Assembly (NCBI GenBank): GCA_002361655.1
Contig: DETM01000016.1
Location: forward strand, 299-64,298
Direction: 5' to 3'
Source: Prevotella sp. UBA3288
GTDB lineage: Bacteria > Bacteroidota > Bacteroidia > Bacteroidales > Bacteroidaceae
DNA: 64,000 nt
A program made the translations under genes and the position numbers. The notes beneath the pieces are model-generated. The model searched no databases. It was not told where the DNA came from and saw only the letters and a program-made list of their open reading frames with translations. Shown piece after piece: positions 1 to 9,062 of this stretch. Numbering within the stretch: position 1 is the stretch's first letter; each line of letters begins with the position of its first letter.

Positions 1-565
1 CGCCACCCTTGGCCACCATCACGAAACGATACTCGGCACCCTCTGTGGCCTCGATGTCAATCTGGGCGGGCAGGTTGCAGCGCGTGTTCACCTCGTCGTA
101 CATCGTCAGTGGGGCATTCTGCGAATAGCGCAGGTTGTCCTGAGTGAAGGTGTTGAACACACCCAGCGAAAGGGCCTCTTCGTCCTCAAAGCCCGTCCAC
201 ACCTGCTGACCCTTCTCGCCATGAATGATAGCCGTGCCGGTGTCCTGACAGAAAGGCAGGATGCCACGGGCAGCCACCTCGGCGTTGCGGAGGAACTGCA
301 GGGCTACATACTTGTCGTTCGCAGAGGCCTCAGGGTCCTGCAGAATCTTTGCCACCTGCAGGTTGTGCTCACGGCGCAGCATGAACTCCACATCGTGGAA
401 GGCCTGCTGGGCCAACAGCGTCAGGGCCTCTCGGGAAACCTTCACAATTTCCTTGCCCTCAAACTCAGAAACGGCGACGCCTTCTTTCGAAAGCAATCTA
501 TACTCGGTCTTGTCTTCGCCCATCTGAAACATCGGGGCGTACTTGAATGCTACGGGATTTGCCAT
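1..565 (-). CDS. Fumarate hydratase class I, N-terminal part (cut by window edge)
   Basis: Only the first 188 or so codons are present; the gene continues beyond position 1. Read on the minus strand from the ATG at 563-565, the protein starts [19 protein letters not shown] and holds the motif [15 protein letters not shown] near residue 105, a hallmark of the [4Fe-4S]-dependent class I fumarases (fumarate + water to L-malate, cytosolic). The cysteine in that motif is a likely cluster ligand. The start is supported by a good -7 promoter element 31 bp upstream and a terminator separating it from the M16 gene. The rest of the iron-sulfur domain and the C-terminal swivelling domain cannot be seen. 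Confidence 0.88.
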   Translation of the reverse strand, partial: MANPVAFKYAPMFQMGEDKTEYRLLSKEGVAVSEFEGKEIVKVSREALTLLAQQAFHDVEFMLRREHNLQVAKILQDPEASANDKYVALQFLRNAEVAARGILPFCQDTGTAIIHGEKGQQVWTGFEDEEALSLGVFNTFTQDNLRYSQNAPLTMYDEVNTRCNLPAQIDIEATEGAEYRFVMVAKGG

Positions 566-595
566 AATCGTATTTACTTTTTTTATTATTGGGGG

Positions 596-603
596 CAAAA
601 GTA
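596..603 (-). promoter_or_regulatory. Bacteroidetes-type -7 element for fumarase
   Basis: On the minus strand this reads TACTTTTG, matching the TAnnTTTG consensus, about 30 bp upstream of the fumarase ATG. No clear -33 TTTG was identified because the upstream DNA is the T-run of a terminator. Confidence 0.55.
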
Positions 604-612
604 GCAAAAAAA

Positions 613-641
613 AACGAGACTCGCAAGTATTGAGCCTCGTT
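613..641 (-). terminator. Rho-independent terminator after the M16 gene
   Basis: AACGAG at 613-618 pairs with CTCGTT at 636-641, with a further CTC/GAG pairing inside. Runs of A on the left and T on the right let it work on both strands. It ends the hflX - DUF4954 - M16 operon and separates it from fumarase. Confidence 0.75.
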
Positions 642-670
642 TTTTAGTTGCCGCAAAGAAATTACTTTGT

Positions 671-3619
671 TTAATAGCCGAAGATTTCCTCAGTCGAGAC
701 GCGCTTGATGGTGCCGTACTTCAGCAGGCCGCTGAGGTCCAGTTCCTTCTCATCGCCGAGGATAACGTAGCGGTAGGTCTTGCCGGCCACCTGCTCCTTC
801 TCAAACTGCACGATGTCCTGCAGGGTCAGAGCGGGCAGGGCGTTGTAGATACGCTCGTTGAGGTCGTAGTCGATGCCACGGTCCTTGGCGGTGATCCAGG
901 CGTTGATCAGACCGAACTTAGTAGTGCGCTGGCTGGCCAGCCGCTTGGTGAGGGCATCCTTGGCAATCTGGAACGAGCCATCGCTCTCGGGGATGGTGTC
1001 GAGGATGACGTGGAACTGGCGTATGCAGTCCATCATCTTGTCGTTCTGTGTGATGATGTGGGTGAAGAAATATTCCGGCACATCCTGGAAGCGGGGCTCC
1101 ACATAAGCGGCATAGGCGTTGTAGGCCAGACCACGGGCCTCGCGCAGTTCCTGGAACACCACGGTGTTCATGCCGCCGCCATAGTACTCGTTGAAGAGGG
1201 CCTTGACGGCAGCCTCGTCGGCATTCCACGCTTTCTGCTCGTTGTGAATCATCCGCATATAGATGTTCTTGGCATCATAGGGAGCCAGCAGAATCTCGTT
1301 CTCAGGTGTCGGTTGCAGGATGTAAGGCTTATTGGCAAGGGGCTCTACGCTGGCCACATTGGCCGTGAGATGAGGCTTCAGGGCCTGGCTCAACTCGTCG
1401 GTGCTCATCGGACCGTAGTACAGCACGGTGTGCTTATACTGCGAGAGGTTCTTCAGCAGGTCGAGCAATTGCTGCGGGTCGGTGCGCTGCAGTGAGTCGA
1501 TGCTCAGGTCGTTGCGTGAGGGGTTGTACTGTCCATAGAGGCCATAGTTCACCAGCACGTTGAAGTTGATGCGCTGGTCCAGTTTCTGGTCAGCGCGACC
1601 CTTGGCCTCCAACATCACATACTGTGCATAGGCAGCACTGTCGGCCTTGGCATGTCCGAACAGGTGTTCGAGCAGGGCGACAGCCTCGGTCATATTCTCG
1701 CTCAGGCCGTTGAGGCTGACGGAGATGGCGCGCTGTCCCACCTGGATGTTGTAGCGGCAGGCCAGTTTATAGAACTGCTGTTTCACCTGCTGGGGTGTGA
1801 GCGAGTCGGTGCCGAGGAATTCCAAATACTGTGCAGCATAGTGGTAGCGCAGGTCGGCCTCGTCGCCGAAGTCATAGCGGAACGACATCTGGAAGCGTCC
1901 GTTCTCCGTATTCTTCACATAGATGTAGGGCAGGCCCTCGACTTCCCCAGACTGTGAGAGATTGCCGAAGGTGAGATCTTTGTTGAAGTCGACGAAGCGG
2001 GGCTCGATGGGCTTCACCTCGCTGGCCTGTATGTCCTTCACGAACTGGCTCATCTGGTCGCGGTTGGTGGGAATAGGCGTTATCTCGGGCTTGTCGATTT
2101 TCTTCTGCGTGGGGTCGACACCCTGACGCTTGTAGACAGCGGCATAGTTGTCGCCGAAGTGGCGGTTGGCGAAGTCAACGATCTGCTCCTTCGTCATGCC
2201 TTCCAGTCGGCTCAGCGTCTGCACCTCCTGTTCCCAGGGTGTGCCGTTGATGAAGGCCTGGACGAACATATCGGCACGTGAGCGGTTGCTCTCCAGCGAG
2301 TTGTAGTACTGCAGTTTCATGTTGTTGACCACCGACGGCAGCAGGTCGTCGCTGAAGTCGCCGGCCTTCAGTTTGTCCATCTCTTCGAGCAGCAGCGAGC
2401 GCACCTCGTCGAGGCTCTGTCCCTCCTTCGGTGTTCCGGCGAGGATAAAGGCCGAATAGTCCATGTTGGCCATTACGCCGCCCCATGCGCTGAGCATCTT
2501 CATCTGCTGGCTGATGTCCAGGTCGATGAGTCCGGCAGTGCCGTTGCTGAGCATCGACTCGATGACGCGCAGGGTGTCCATCTGCAGCGACGAGGCCCGT
2601 CCGAAGCGGTAGCCCAGCCAGATGGTCTCTGCCTCCAGACCGACGACGGTGGTGTCGACAGGAGCGGTCAGTTCGGGCTGTTCGGGGAATGTGGGCTGCT
2701 CCACCTGTGCCACTTTGCCGTCGGCATCGGTAGAGGGCTGCCACTGTCCGAAATACTTGTCGATGACGGCGATGACCTCATCGGGGTCGAAGTCGCCGGC
2801 CATGCAGATAGCCACGTTGTTGGGCACGTACCACTTATGGAAGTATTTCTTGATGTTCACAATCGAGGGGTTCTTCAGGTGCTCCTGGGTGCCGAGGGTA
2901 GTTTGCAGACCGTAGGGGTGCGTGGGGAAAAGTTTCGCTCCCATGGCGGCATACATCTTACGCATGTCGCTGGTCAGGCTGATGTTATACTCCTCGTAGA
3001 CGGCCTCCAGTTCGGTGTGGAAGCCGCGGATGACCATATTCATGAAACGGTCCGACTGAATCTTGGCCCAGTTCTCCACCTCGTTGGAGGGGATGTCCTC
3101 GGTATAACAGGTCACGTCCTCGCTGGTGTAGGCATTGGTGCCCTCGGCACCGATGGCGGCCATCAGTTTGTCGTACTCGTTGGGGATGTTGTACTGTGCT
3201 GCCAACTGGCTGACAGAGTCAATCTCGTGGTAGGCCTGGCGGCGCTCGTCAGGGTCGGTGAGCAGGCGGTAGGCCTCGTAGCGTTGTTCGATGTCGGCCA
3301 GGTAGGGAGCCTCGGCGGCAGAGTCGGTGACGCCGAACTTCGAAGTGCCCTTGAACATGAGGTGCTCCAGATAGTGGGCCAGACCGGTGGTCTCGGCGGG
3401 GTCGTTCTTCGAACCGGTCCTGACGGCGATGAACGTCTGGATGCGCGGCTCTTCGCTCGACGGACTGAGGTAGACCTTCAGGCCGTTGTCGAGGGTGTAG
3501 ATACGGGTCTTCGACATATCGCCGTCCACCGTCTCATACTTGTACTTGTCATTGCAACCGGTCAGGGCTGCGATACCCAGCAACAGGGTACATGCTTTAG
3601 TAAGACAATTAAAATTCAT
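671..3619 (-). CDS. M16 family zinc metallopeptidase, lipoprotein
   Basis: 982 residues. The N-terminus is a lipoprotein signal ending in LTGC (Cys22), so the enzyme is probably anchored in the outer or inner membrane facing the periplasm. The inverted zinc motif HYLEH (His82, Glu85, His86) is intact, with the downstream ELEAVYEE stretch near 203-210 supplying the third zinc ligand; about 50 extra residues lie between the two compared with short M16 members. The second M16 repeat carries the RGLAYNAYAAY substrate-binding-type stretch in the C-terminal half. Full-length two-repeat M16 proteins of about 950 residues are standard in Bacteroidales. It is the last gene of the run hflX - DUF4954 - M16, starting 12 bp after the DUF4954 stop. 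The natural substrate is unknown. Confidence 0.92.
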   Translation of the reverse strand: MNFNCLTKACTLLLGIAALTGCNDKYKYETVDGDMSKTRIYTLDNGLKVYLSPSSEEPRIQTFIAVRTGSKNDPAETTGLAHYLEHLMFKGTSKFGVTDSAAEAPYLADIEQRYEAYRLLTDPDERRQAYHEIDSVSQLAAQYNIPNEYDKLMAAIGAEGTNAYTSEDVTCYTEDIPSNEVENWAKIQSDRFMNMVIRGFHTELEAVYEEYNISLTSDMRKMYAAMGAKLFPTHPYGLQTTLGTQEHLKNPSIVNIKKYFHKWYVPNNVAICMAGDFDPDEVIAVIDKYFGQWQPSTDADGKVAQVEQPTFPEQPELTAPVDTTVVGLEAETIWLGYRFGRASSLQMDTLRVIESMLSNGTAGLIDLDISQQMKMLSAWGGVMANMDYSAFILAGTPKEGQSLDEVRSLLLEEMDKLKAGDFSDDLLPSVVNNMKLQYYNSLESNRSRADMFVQAFINGTPWEQEVQTLSRLEGMTKEQIVDFANRHFGDNYAAVYKRQGVDPTQKKIDKPEITPIPTNRDQMSQFVKDIQASEVKPIEPRFVDFNKDLTFGNLSQSGEVEGLPYIYVKNTENGRFQMSFRYDFGDEADLRYHYAAQYLEFLGTDSLTPQQVKQQFYKLACRYNIQVGQRAISVSLNGLSENMTEAVALLEHLFGHAKADSAAYAQYVMLEAKGRADQKLDQRINFNVLVNYGLYGQYNPSRNDLSIDSLQRTDPQQLLDLLKNLSQYKHTVLYYGPMSTDELSQALKPHLTANVASVEPLANKPYILQPTPENEILLAPYDAKNIYMRMIHNEQKAWNADEAAVKALFNEYYGGGMNTVVFQELREARGLAYNAYAAYVEPRFQDVPEYFFTHIITQNDKMMDCIRQFHVILDTIPESDGSFQIAKDALTKRLASQRTTKFGLINAWITAKDRGIDYDLNERIYNALPALTLQDIVQFEKEQVAGKTYRYVILGDEKELDLSGLLKYGTIKRVSTEEIFGY

Positions 3620-3631
3620 ATCTATCCTATA

Positions 3632-5485
3632 TTAGTTTTCGTAATCTATCTCGTGATCCAGTCTCTCCAGGAAGTCTTCGTAGACCTCCGGGTCGACGTC
3701 GCCCATCTGGAACTCTTTCTGGGCGTCTTTCCTGATCTCGGCAATCCAGGCACGGCGGGCCTTGACATAGTCTTCGCGGATTCGTTCGCAGGCCGCTTCG
3801 TCCAGGCTGTCCAGATGGTAGTAGTCGAGGATGAGATTGTAACTCCACGCCCACCGGTAGTCGCTGTAGTGGTTGTTGATGTCGTCAAAGCGGTCGAGCA
3901 CCTGCTGGATGTTCTCCACAGTGCCCTCCTTGATGTCGTCGGCCAGCCGCTTCTCCTCACTTTCGGGCAACAGCAGACCGCTCAGGTCCACCCACTGGCC
4001 CTTGCCGACAGGAGAGGTGGGCTTGCCGAAGAAGCCTTCTTTCTGTGCACGTTTCAGCACGGCACCCATATAGATACGCAGGGCGATGTCGTAGTATTTC
4101 AGCCCCTTCTTCAGCGACGAGGCATTGATGACATATTCATGGAAATTATAGGTGGTCACATTGTCGCCCGAGGCGGCCCGCAGTGCCTTGAGAATCTCCA
4201 TGCCCTGCATGATTTCGCCCACGGTAAAGGGCGAGAGCCAGTCGAAGTTGATGATACTTTTCTTCGACTGCTTGGAGCGTTTGTCGCGCTTGGGCCATTT
4301 CTTGATATCGCGGTAGAGACCCACGGTGGTGATGTTGCGGCCGGGTACCAGATACATCGTCTCGCCATAGGCAATCAGATAAGAGAACGGCAAGTTGCGG
4401 GTGTCGGGGTGGTGCATCAGTTTGCCGAAGCAAACCGAGAAGGCACCGATGGTGGCGGGCATCAGCACATAGGAGCCCGAGGCCGTCTTCGTGCCGCGCT
4501 CCAGCGTGCCGTAGTGCATGGGTCCCATCTTGTAGGCATGGTTGGAGAAGTTGGTGTTCGAACCGGCGTTGTAGAACGAAAACTGCCCGCCGATGAGCAG
4601 GCTCGACTTGTGGTGGCTGGCCGAGAAGGGGCCACAGAAGGCAGCACAGGCCTCGCCGTTGGCCATGAACGAGTTGGCGAAGAAGAGGCTGGCCTCGGCC
4701 GTGAAGCCGTTGGTAATCTGGCAGGCCTCGCCCACGAAGCAGTCTTGCATCTTCACCGAGTTGTTGATGGAGCAGCCGTCGCAGATAATTGAGTTCTCGC
4801 AGATGACACCCGTACCGATGAACACTGAAGCATCCTCGCTGCTCAGGATGGTGCATTCGTTCAGACGGGCCGCACCGCTGATTTCACAGTCGCCCTTGAT
4901 GACGGTGTTGGTGATATCCTTCGTATTGATGATTTTCACACGGTTGCCAATGGTGCCGCGGTCGGGTGTGGAGATGCGCACCTCGTCGTCGATGAGTTGC
5001 TTCAGCCGGTTCATCAGGGCCTTGTCGCTATGGTGTTTCACCATGAAGGCAGCCAACTGTGAATTGAGTTCGCGGAAAAGCACCACGTTGCCGTCGCCCA
5101 TCTCGTTGAGCACGGAGATGATGCTGCCGGCACCATAACTGGCACCTTCGAGAGTCTCCATCGTTGAGATGTTCGAGATATAGCAGTCGTCGCCGATAGT
5201 ATAGTTATTGATGAAGTTGCCCACCTTCTCGATCAGGCAGTCGTTGCCCACCGAGACATTGCGCAACGTGGCGTCGTTGATGCCCGAATGTTTGAAGAAG
5301 CCGACAGCAACCTCTACCTGCTTGTCAAAGCGGCCCAACCGGATGTCACCATAGAACATCACGCGATGGAAGTTATAGGGGCGGAAGTCTTCGTCGACCA
5401 TCACTCTGGCCCAGTCCTCTGCCCAGCACACGTTTTTCTCGAGCACCTGGATCTCCTCCTGTGTCAGTTGTCTGTATTCTCTCAT
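3632..5485 (-). CDS. DUF4954 family protein with left-handed beta-helix repeats
   Basis: 617 residues, no signal peptide, so cytoplasmic. The middle (about 70-330) is full of hexapeptide-type turns such as IGNRVKIINTKDITNTVI and CTILSSEDASVFIGTGVI, the pattern of left-handed parallel beta-helix acyltransferases and nucleotidyltransferases. N- and C-terminal parts are mainly helical. This matches the DUF4954 family, which is widespread in Bacteroidetes and has no established reaction; a sugar or nucleotide transferase role is only suggested by the fold. It sits between hflX (35-bp gap) and the M16 gene (12-bp gap) in one transcription unit. Confidence 0.85.
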   Translation of the reverse strand: MREYRQLTQEEIQVLEKNVCWAEDWARVMVDEDFRPYNFHRVMFYGDIRLGRFDKQVEVAVGFFKHSGINDATLRNVSVGNDCLIEKVGNFINNYTIGDDCYISNISTMETLEGASYGAGSIISVLNEMGDGNVVLFRELNSQLAAFMVKHHSDKALMNRLKQLIDDEVRISTPDRGTIGNRVKIINTKDITNTVIKGDCEISGAARLNECTILSSEDASVFIGTGVICENSIICDGCSINNSVKMQDCFVGEACQITNGFTAEASLFFANSFMANGEACAAFCGPFSASHHKSSLLIGGQFSFYNAGSNTNFSNHAYKMGPMHYGTLERGTKTASGSYVLMPATIGAFSVCFGKLMHHPDTRNLPFSYLIAYGETMYLVPGRNITTVGLYRDIKKWPKRDKRSKQSKKSIINFDWLSPFTVGEIMQGMEILKALRAASGDNVTTYNFHEYVINASSLKKGLKYYDIALRIYMGAVLKRAQKEGFFGKPTSPVGKGQWVDLSGLLLPESEEKRLADDIKEGTVENIQQVLDRFDDINNHYSDYRWAWSYNLILDYYHLDSLDEAACERIREDYVKARRAWIAEIRKDAQKEFQMGDVDPEVYEDFLERLDHEIDYEN

Positions 5486-5508
5486 AAGCCATTTATTGTG
5501 TTTGGTTC

Positions 5509-5537
5509 AATGTTCAATCTTCAATCTTCAATGTCAA
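5509..5537. repeat. Heptamer tandem repeat at the hflX 3' end
   Basis: Four or so copies of a 7-nt unit (TTCAATN) lie in the hflX-DUF4954 gap. The array runs into the hflX coding end, so the hflX stop codon TGA and the last codons (IDIED) are themselves part of the repeat. Confidence 0.8.
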
Positions 5538-6774
5538 TGTCATACAGAAAGTCATTATAGGGATATTTCTGTACATGCAACTCGCGGACCTTATTATATA
5601 ATACGGAACGGAGTTCGTCGATATTCTCTTTCTGTTTGGCGGAAATAAAGAGGCAGTCACCCTGCATCTTGGCCATCCACGTCTTCTTCAGGTCGTCCAG
5701 CGAGATGTTTTCCTTAGTGGGCATTGTCAGGTCGTCCTCGTCCTGCGGTGTCCAGCGGTAGGCATCAATCTTGTTGAAGACCACCATCGACGGTGTCTCT
5801 GCACAGCCCAGTTCGGCTAGTGTCTGCTCCACCACTCGTATCTGTTCCTCGAAGTCGGGATGGGAGATGTCCACCACATGCACCAGCAGGTCGGCCTCGC
5901 GCACCTCATCGAGTGTGCTTTTGAAACTCTCCACCAAATCGGAGGGCAGTTTGCGGATGAAGCCCACGGTGTCGGCCAACAGGAAGGGCAAGTTCTCTAT
6001 CGTCACCTTGCGCACCGTGGTGTCGAGAGTGGCGAAGAGTTTGTTCTCGGCAAAGACATCGCTCTTCGAGAGCAGGTTCATCAGCGTCGACTTGCCCACA
6101 TTGGTATAGCCCACCAGAGCCACACGAATCAGACGGCCGCGGTTCTTACGCTGGGTCGTCTTCTGCTGGTCAATCTCTGCCAGGCGCTGTTTTAAAAGGG
6201 TGATGCGGTGCAGGATGATACGGCGGTCCATCTCCAACTGGGTCTCGCCAGGTCCGCGCAGACCTACCGTTCCCTTGCCGCCACCGCCACCGGAACCGCC
6301 GCCCTGGCGTTCCAGGTGAGTCCACAGCCGTTGCAGCCGGGGCAACATATAACGGTGCTGTGCCAGTTCGACCTGGGCCTTCGCTTCAGCCGTCTGGGCC
6401 CGCATGGCAAAAATGTCGAGGATGAGCGATGTGCGGTCGAGAATCTTCACTTGCAGTTCCTTCTCGATGTTACGAATCTGTTTGGCCGTCAGTTCGTCGT
6501 CAAAGATGACCATACCGATCGGCTCGTCCATATCTTCACACATCTTTATATAATGACGAATCTCCTCCAGTTTGCCGCTGCCCACATAGGTCACACTGCT
6601 CGGGCCGTTCACCTTTTGAGTGAAACGCTTCACAGTACGGGCACCGGCGGTCGTGGCCAGGAATTCCAGTTCGTCAAGATATTCCTTGGTCTTCGCTTCG
6701 TCTTGCTGACCGGTAATCAGTCCCACCAGCACAGCCGTCTCGGCCTTTGCCTCGGAGATTACAAATTCCTTCAT
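5521..6774 (-). CDS. hflX: Ribosome-associated GTPase HflX
   Basis: 417 residues. The HflX N-terminal domain (about 10-170) ends in a glycine-rich linker and the signature GLRGPGETQLEMDRR (171-185), followed by the G domain: G1 GYTNVGKST (222-230), G3 DTVGF (268-272), G4 NKID (334-337) and G5 SAK (378-380). HflX binds the 50S subunit and splits stalled or heat-damaged ribosomes. The length and all motifs are normal, so it should be active. It is the first gene of a three-gene operon with DUF4954 and the M16 peptidase. The ATG at 6774 lies 64 bp downstream of a -7 promoter element. Confidence 0.97.
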   Translation of the reverse strand: MKEFVISEAKAETAVLVGLITGQQDEAKTKEYLDELEFLATTAGARTVKRFTQKVNGPSSVTYVGSGKLEEIRHYIKMCEDMDEPIGMVIFDDELTAKQIRNIEKELQVKILDRTSLILDIFAMRAQTAEAKAQVELAQHRYMLPRLQRLWTHLERQGGGSGGGGGKGTVGLRGPGETQLEMDRRIILHRITLLKQRLAEIDQQKTTQRKNRGRLIRVALVGYTNVGKSTLMNLLSKSDVFAENKLFATLDTTVRKVTIENLPFLLADTVGFIRKLPSDLVESFKSTLDEVREADLLVHVVDISHPDFEEQIRVVEQTLAELGCAETPSMVVFNKIDAYRWTPQDEDDLTMPTKENISLDDLKKTWMAKMQGDCLFISAKQKENIDELRSVLYNKVRELHVQKYPYNDFLYDIDIED

Positions 6775-6837
6775 CCAGTAACTTCCTTTTTTATTCTTTT
6801 ATTTTTTTATTCTTTTATTTTCATTCATAATCGGCGG

Positions 6838-6845
6838 CAAAAGTA
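6838..6845 (-). promoter_or_regulatory. -7 element of the hflX operon
   Basis: Reads TACTTTTG on the minus strand (consensus TAnnTTTG), 64 bp before the hflX ATG. The leader between them is a T-rich imperfect tandem repeat (6785-6825). Confidence 0.5.
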
Positions 6846-6920
6846 ATAATTCTGCGCGAATTATGCAAGCAATCATTAAACTTTATGAAGTAAAGTGTAT
6901 CAAAATTAGAAAATAATACT

Positions 6921-6928
6921 TATCTTTG
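6921..6928 (+). promoter_or_regulatory. -7 element of the PL11/GH28 unit
   Basis: TATCTTTG, a perfect TAnnTTTG match followed by CA, 21 bp upstream of the PL11 ATG. The short inverted pair CTTTA/TAAAG at 6881-6895 just upstream could be an operator but is weak evidence. Confidence 0.65.
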
Positions 6929-6949
6929 CACCCAACAAACCACTAACAA

Positions 6950-9019
6950 ATGAAACAGACTCTACTAAGCATCCTGCTCTCCATGCTATGCCTCAGCACG
7001 ACGGCACAGGCCAACTACGACTATTCTGCACTGAGCACCGAGAGACTCGACCGTGGCGTCGTGGCTGTCCGCCAAGCCGATGGCAAAGTATTCATCTCAT
7101 GGCGTATCCTCAGGGACGACCCGAAAGGTATGGCCTTCGATGTCTATCGCAACGGCCAGAAACTGAATGTGCAGCCCCTCACCAGTGGCGGCTCATGGTT
7201 TGTCGACGAGGCTCCGCTCAACGAGGCTGCAACCTACGAGGTGAAAGGTGGTTCCGTCGCCGGCACCTTCACCCTCGACAGCGATGCCCCTGTGGGCTAT
7301 CTGCCCATCCGCCTCAACAAGCCCGAAGGCGGCCAAGTGCCCATCATGCCCAATGCTCAGAGGCCCAATAGGGCCAATAAGCCCAATGAGCCCAATAGGC
7401 CCCAGCAGCCCCAGTGGCCCCAACAGCCCCAGCAGCCCCAGCAGCCCAATAGGCCCCAGCCCGGCCACTACACCTACACCGCCAGCGACGCCACCGTGGC
7501 CGATGTCGATGGCGACGGCCAGTATGAGATTATTCTGAAGTGGGACCCCTCGAATGCCCGCGACAACAGCCACGACGGATACACCGGCCCTACCCTGTTC
7601 GACTGCTACCGACTGAACGGTGAACAACTATGGCGCATCAATTTGGGCCGGAACATCCGCAGCGGAGCCCACTATGTGCAGTTCATCGCCTACGACTTCG
7701 ATGGCGACGGACGAGCCGAACTGATGGTCAAGACTGCCGACGGCACTACCGACGGCATGGGGCACATACTGCGCAACGGCCGCTTTGTGGAAAGTCCCGC
7801 TGCCGACAACACCGACACCATTCCTGACTACCGCAACGCCCGGGGCCGCATCCTCGAAGGACCGGAATATCTCACCGTCTTCAACGGACTCACCGGGGCC
7901 GCCATGGACACCAAGCCCTACGTCCCCGAACGGGGTGACGTCAGCGACTGGGGCGACAGCAAAGGTAACCGCTCAGAGCGCTATCTGGCCGGCATGGGCT
8001 ATTTCGGTGCTACACGGTCTACACGGTCAGTGGAGGCAGGGACAGTGGTGGCCAGGCCAGGCGAGGCAGGTCAGGGACTCCCCTCTGCCGTCTTCTGCCG
8101 AGGCTACTACACCCGCAGCGTCATAGCCGTTTGGGACTGGGACGGACAGGAACTGAAGAACCGCTGGACCTTCGACACCAACGACAAGCCCTGGCACTCG
8201 TATGCCGGACAAGGCAACCACAACCTGCGCATCGCCGATGTCGACGGCGACGGTCTCGACGAGATCACCTATGGCTCGATGGCCGTCGACCACGATGGGC
8301 GAGGACTCTACAACACAGGCTTCGGCCACGGCGACGCCATCCACCTCATTGCCGACCCGAAAGACAATCAACTCTACATCTGGGACTGCCACGAAAACCG
8401 TCGCGACGGCAGCGACCTGCGCAATGCCCGTACCGGAAAGGTCGTCTTCCAGGTGAAGTCGAAGACCGACGTGGGACGTTGCATGGCGGCCGACATCGAC
8501 CCCACCAATCCCGGCTGCGAGATGTGGTCGTCAGACAGCCACGGCATCCGCACCATGACTGGCGACGTGCTCCACAAGGCCAAGGATGCCGACGACCCGC
8601 AGCACGACAACTCGCTGGTGCTCAACGGCCGCTGGCTCAGCATGAACTTCGGCATCTGGTGGGACGGCGACCTGCTGCGCGAACTGCTCGACCGGCAGAC
8701 GGTATCGAAATACGACTGGGAGAACCGGCAAATCGTAGACCTGCAGCAGTTTGACGGCCGCTTCAACAACGGCACGAAGTCGAACCCCTGCCTGGCCGCC
8801 GACATGCTGGGCGACTGGCGCGAGGAGGTGCTCATCCGCAATCAGGAATCGACAGAACTGCGCCTCTACACCACTACCATCCCCACTGACTACCGCATTG
8901 ACTGTCTGATGCAGGACATCCCCTACCGTATCTCCGTGGCCACCCAAAACGTAGCCTACAACCAGCCCTCCGAGCCCGGCTACTATATCGGCCCCGACCG
9001 CACCGACTATCTGAAGTAA
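6950..9019 (+). CDS. Rhamnogalacturonan lyase, polysaccharide lyase family 11
   Basis: 689 residues with signal peptide MKQTLLSILLSMLCLSTTAQ. PL11 enzymes cleave the GalA-Rha backbone of RG-I by beta-elimination on an eight-bladed, calcium-rich propeller. The family signature is strong: an N-terminal beta domain beginning ERLDRGVVAV, calcium loops DVDGDGQYEIILKWDPSN (from 184) and DFDGDGRAELMVK, the HNLRIADVDGDGLDEI and GFGHGDAIHL stretches, and the C-terminal GDWREEVLIRN and YNQPSEPGYYIGPD ends. It lacks the C-terminal tail seen on the PL11 at 60053. A 38-residue Pro/Gln/Asn-rich linker (134-171), built from a 9-nt tandem repeat, separates the N-terminal domain from the propeller. First gene of a two-gene unit with the GH28 gene. 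Confidence 0.95.
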   Translation: MKQTLLSILLSMLCLSTTAQANYDYSALSTERLDRGVVAVRQADGKVFISWRILRDDPKGMAFDVYRNGQKLNVQPLTSGGSWFVDEAPLNEAATYEVKGGSVAGTFTLDSDAPVGYLPIRLNKPEGGQVPIMPNAQRPNRANKPNEPNRPQQPQWPQQPQQPQQPNRPQPGHYTYTASDATVADVDGDGQYEIILKWDPSNARDNSHDGYTGPTLFDCYRLNGEQLWRINLGRNIRSGAHYVQFIAYDFDGDGRAELMVKTADGTTDGMGHILRNGRFVESPAADNTDTIPDYRNARGRILEGPEYLTVFNGLTGAAMDTKPYVPERGDVSDWGDSKGNRSERYLAGMGYFGATRSTRSVEAGTVVARPGEAGQGLPSAVFCRGYYTRSVIAVWDWDGQELKNRWTFDTNDKPWHSYAGQGNHNLRIADVDGDGLDEITYGSMAVDHDGRGLYNTGFGHGDAIHLIADPKDNQLYIWDCHENRRDGSDLRNARTGKVVFQVKSKTDVGRCMAADIDPTNPGCEMWSSDSHGIRTMTGDVLHKAKDADDPQHDNSLVLNGRWLSMNFGIWWDGDLLRELLDRQTVSKYDWENRQIVDLQQFDGRFNNGTKSNPCLAADMLGDWREEVLIRNQESTELRLYTTTIPTDYRIDCLMQDIPYRISVATQNVAYNQPSEPGYYIGPDRTDYLK
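7361..7459 (+). repeat. In-frame 9-nt minisatellite inside the PL11 gene
   Basis: Eleven 9-nt units, from AGGCCCAAT and AGGGCCAAT to derived CAGCCCCAG forms, in perfect register with the codons (R/K-P-N becoming Q-P-Q). The unit AGGGCCAAT is identical to that of the array downstream of the third PL11 at 62460. Confidence 0.9.
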
Positions 9020-9022
9020 AAG

Positions 9023-9060
9023 GGAAAAAGTAAAAAGATAAAAAAGTAAAAAGGTAAAAT
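9023..9060 (+). repeat. A-rich octamer-like tandem repeat between PL11 and GH28
   Basis: Four to five degenerate copies of AAAAAGTA/AAAAAGGT fill the gap up to the GH28 ATG. No ribosome-binding site other than this A-rich stretch is seen, as is common in Bacteroidetes. Confidence 0.6.
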
Positions 9061-9062
9061 AA

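Noticed and set aside
2837-4792. A 651-codon open frame on the plus strand
   Set aside because: It lies antisense to the M16 and DUF4954 genes, spans their junction, and its Val/Gly/His-rich protein has no recognisable motif. It is an effect of codon bias in the real genes.
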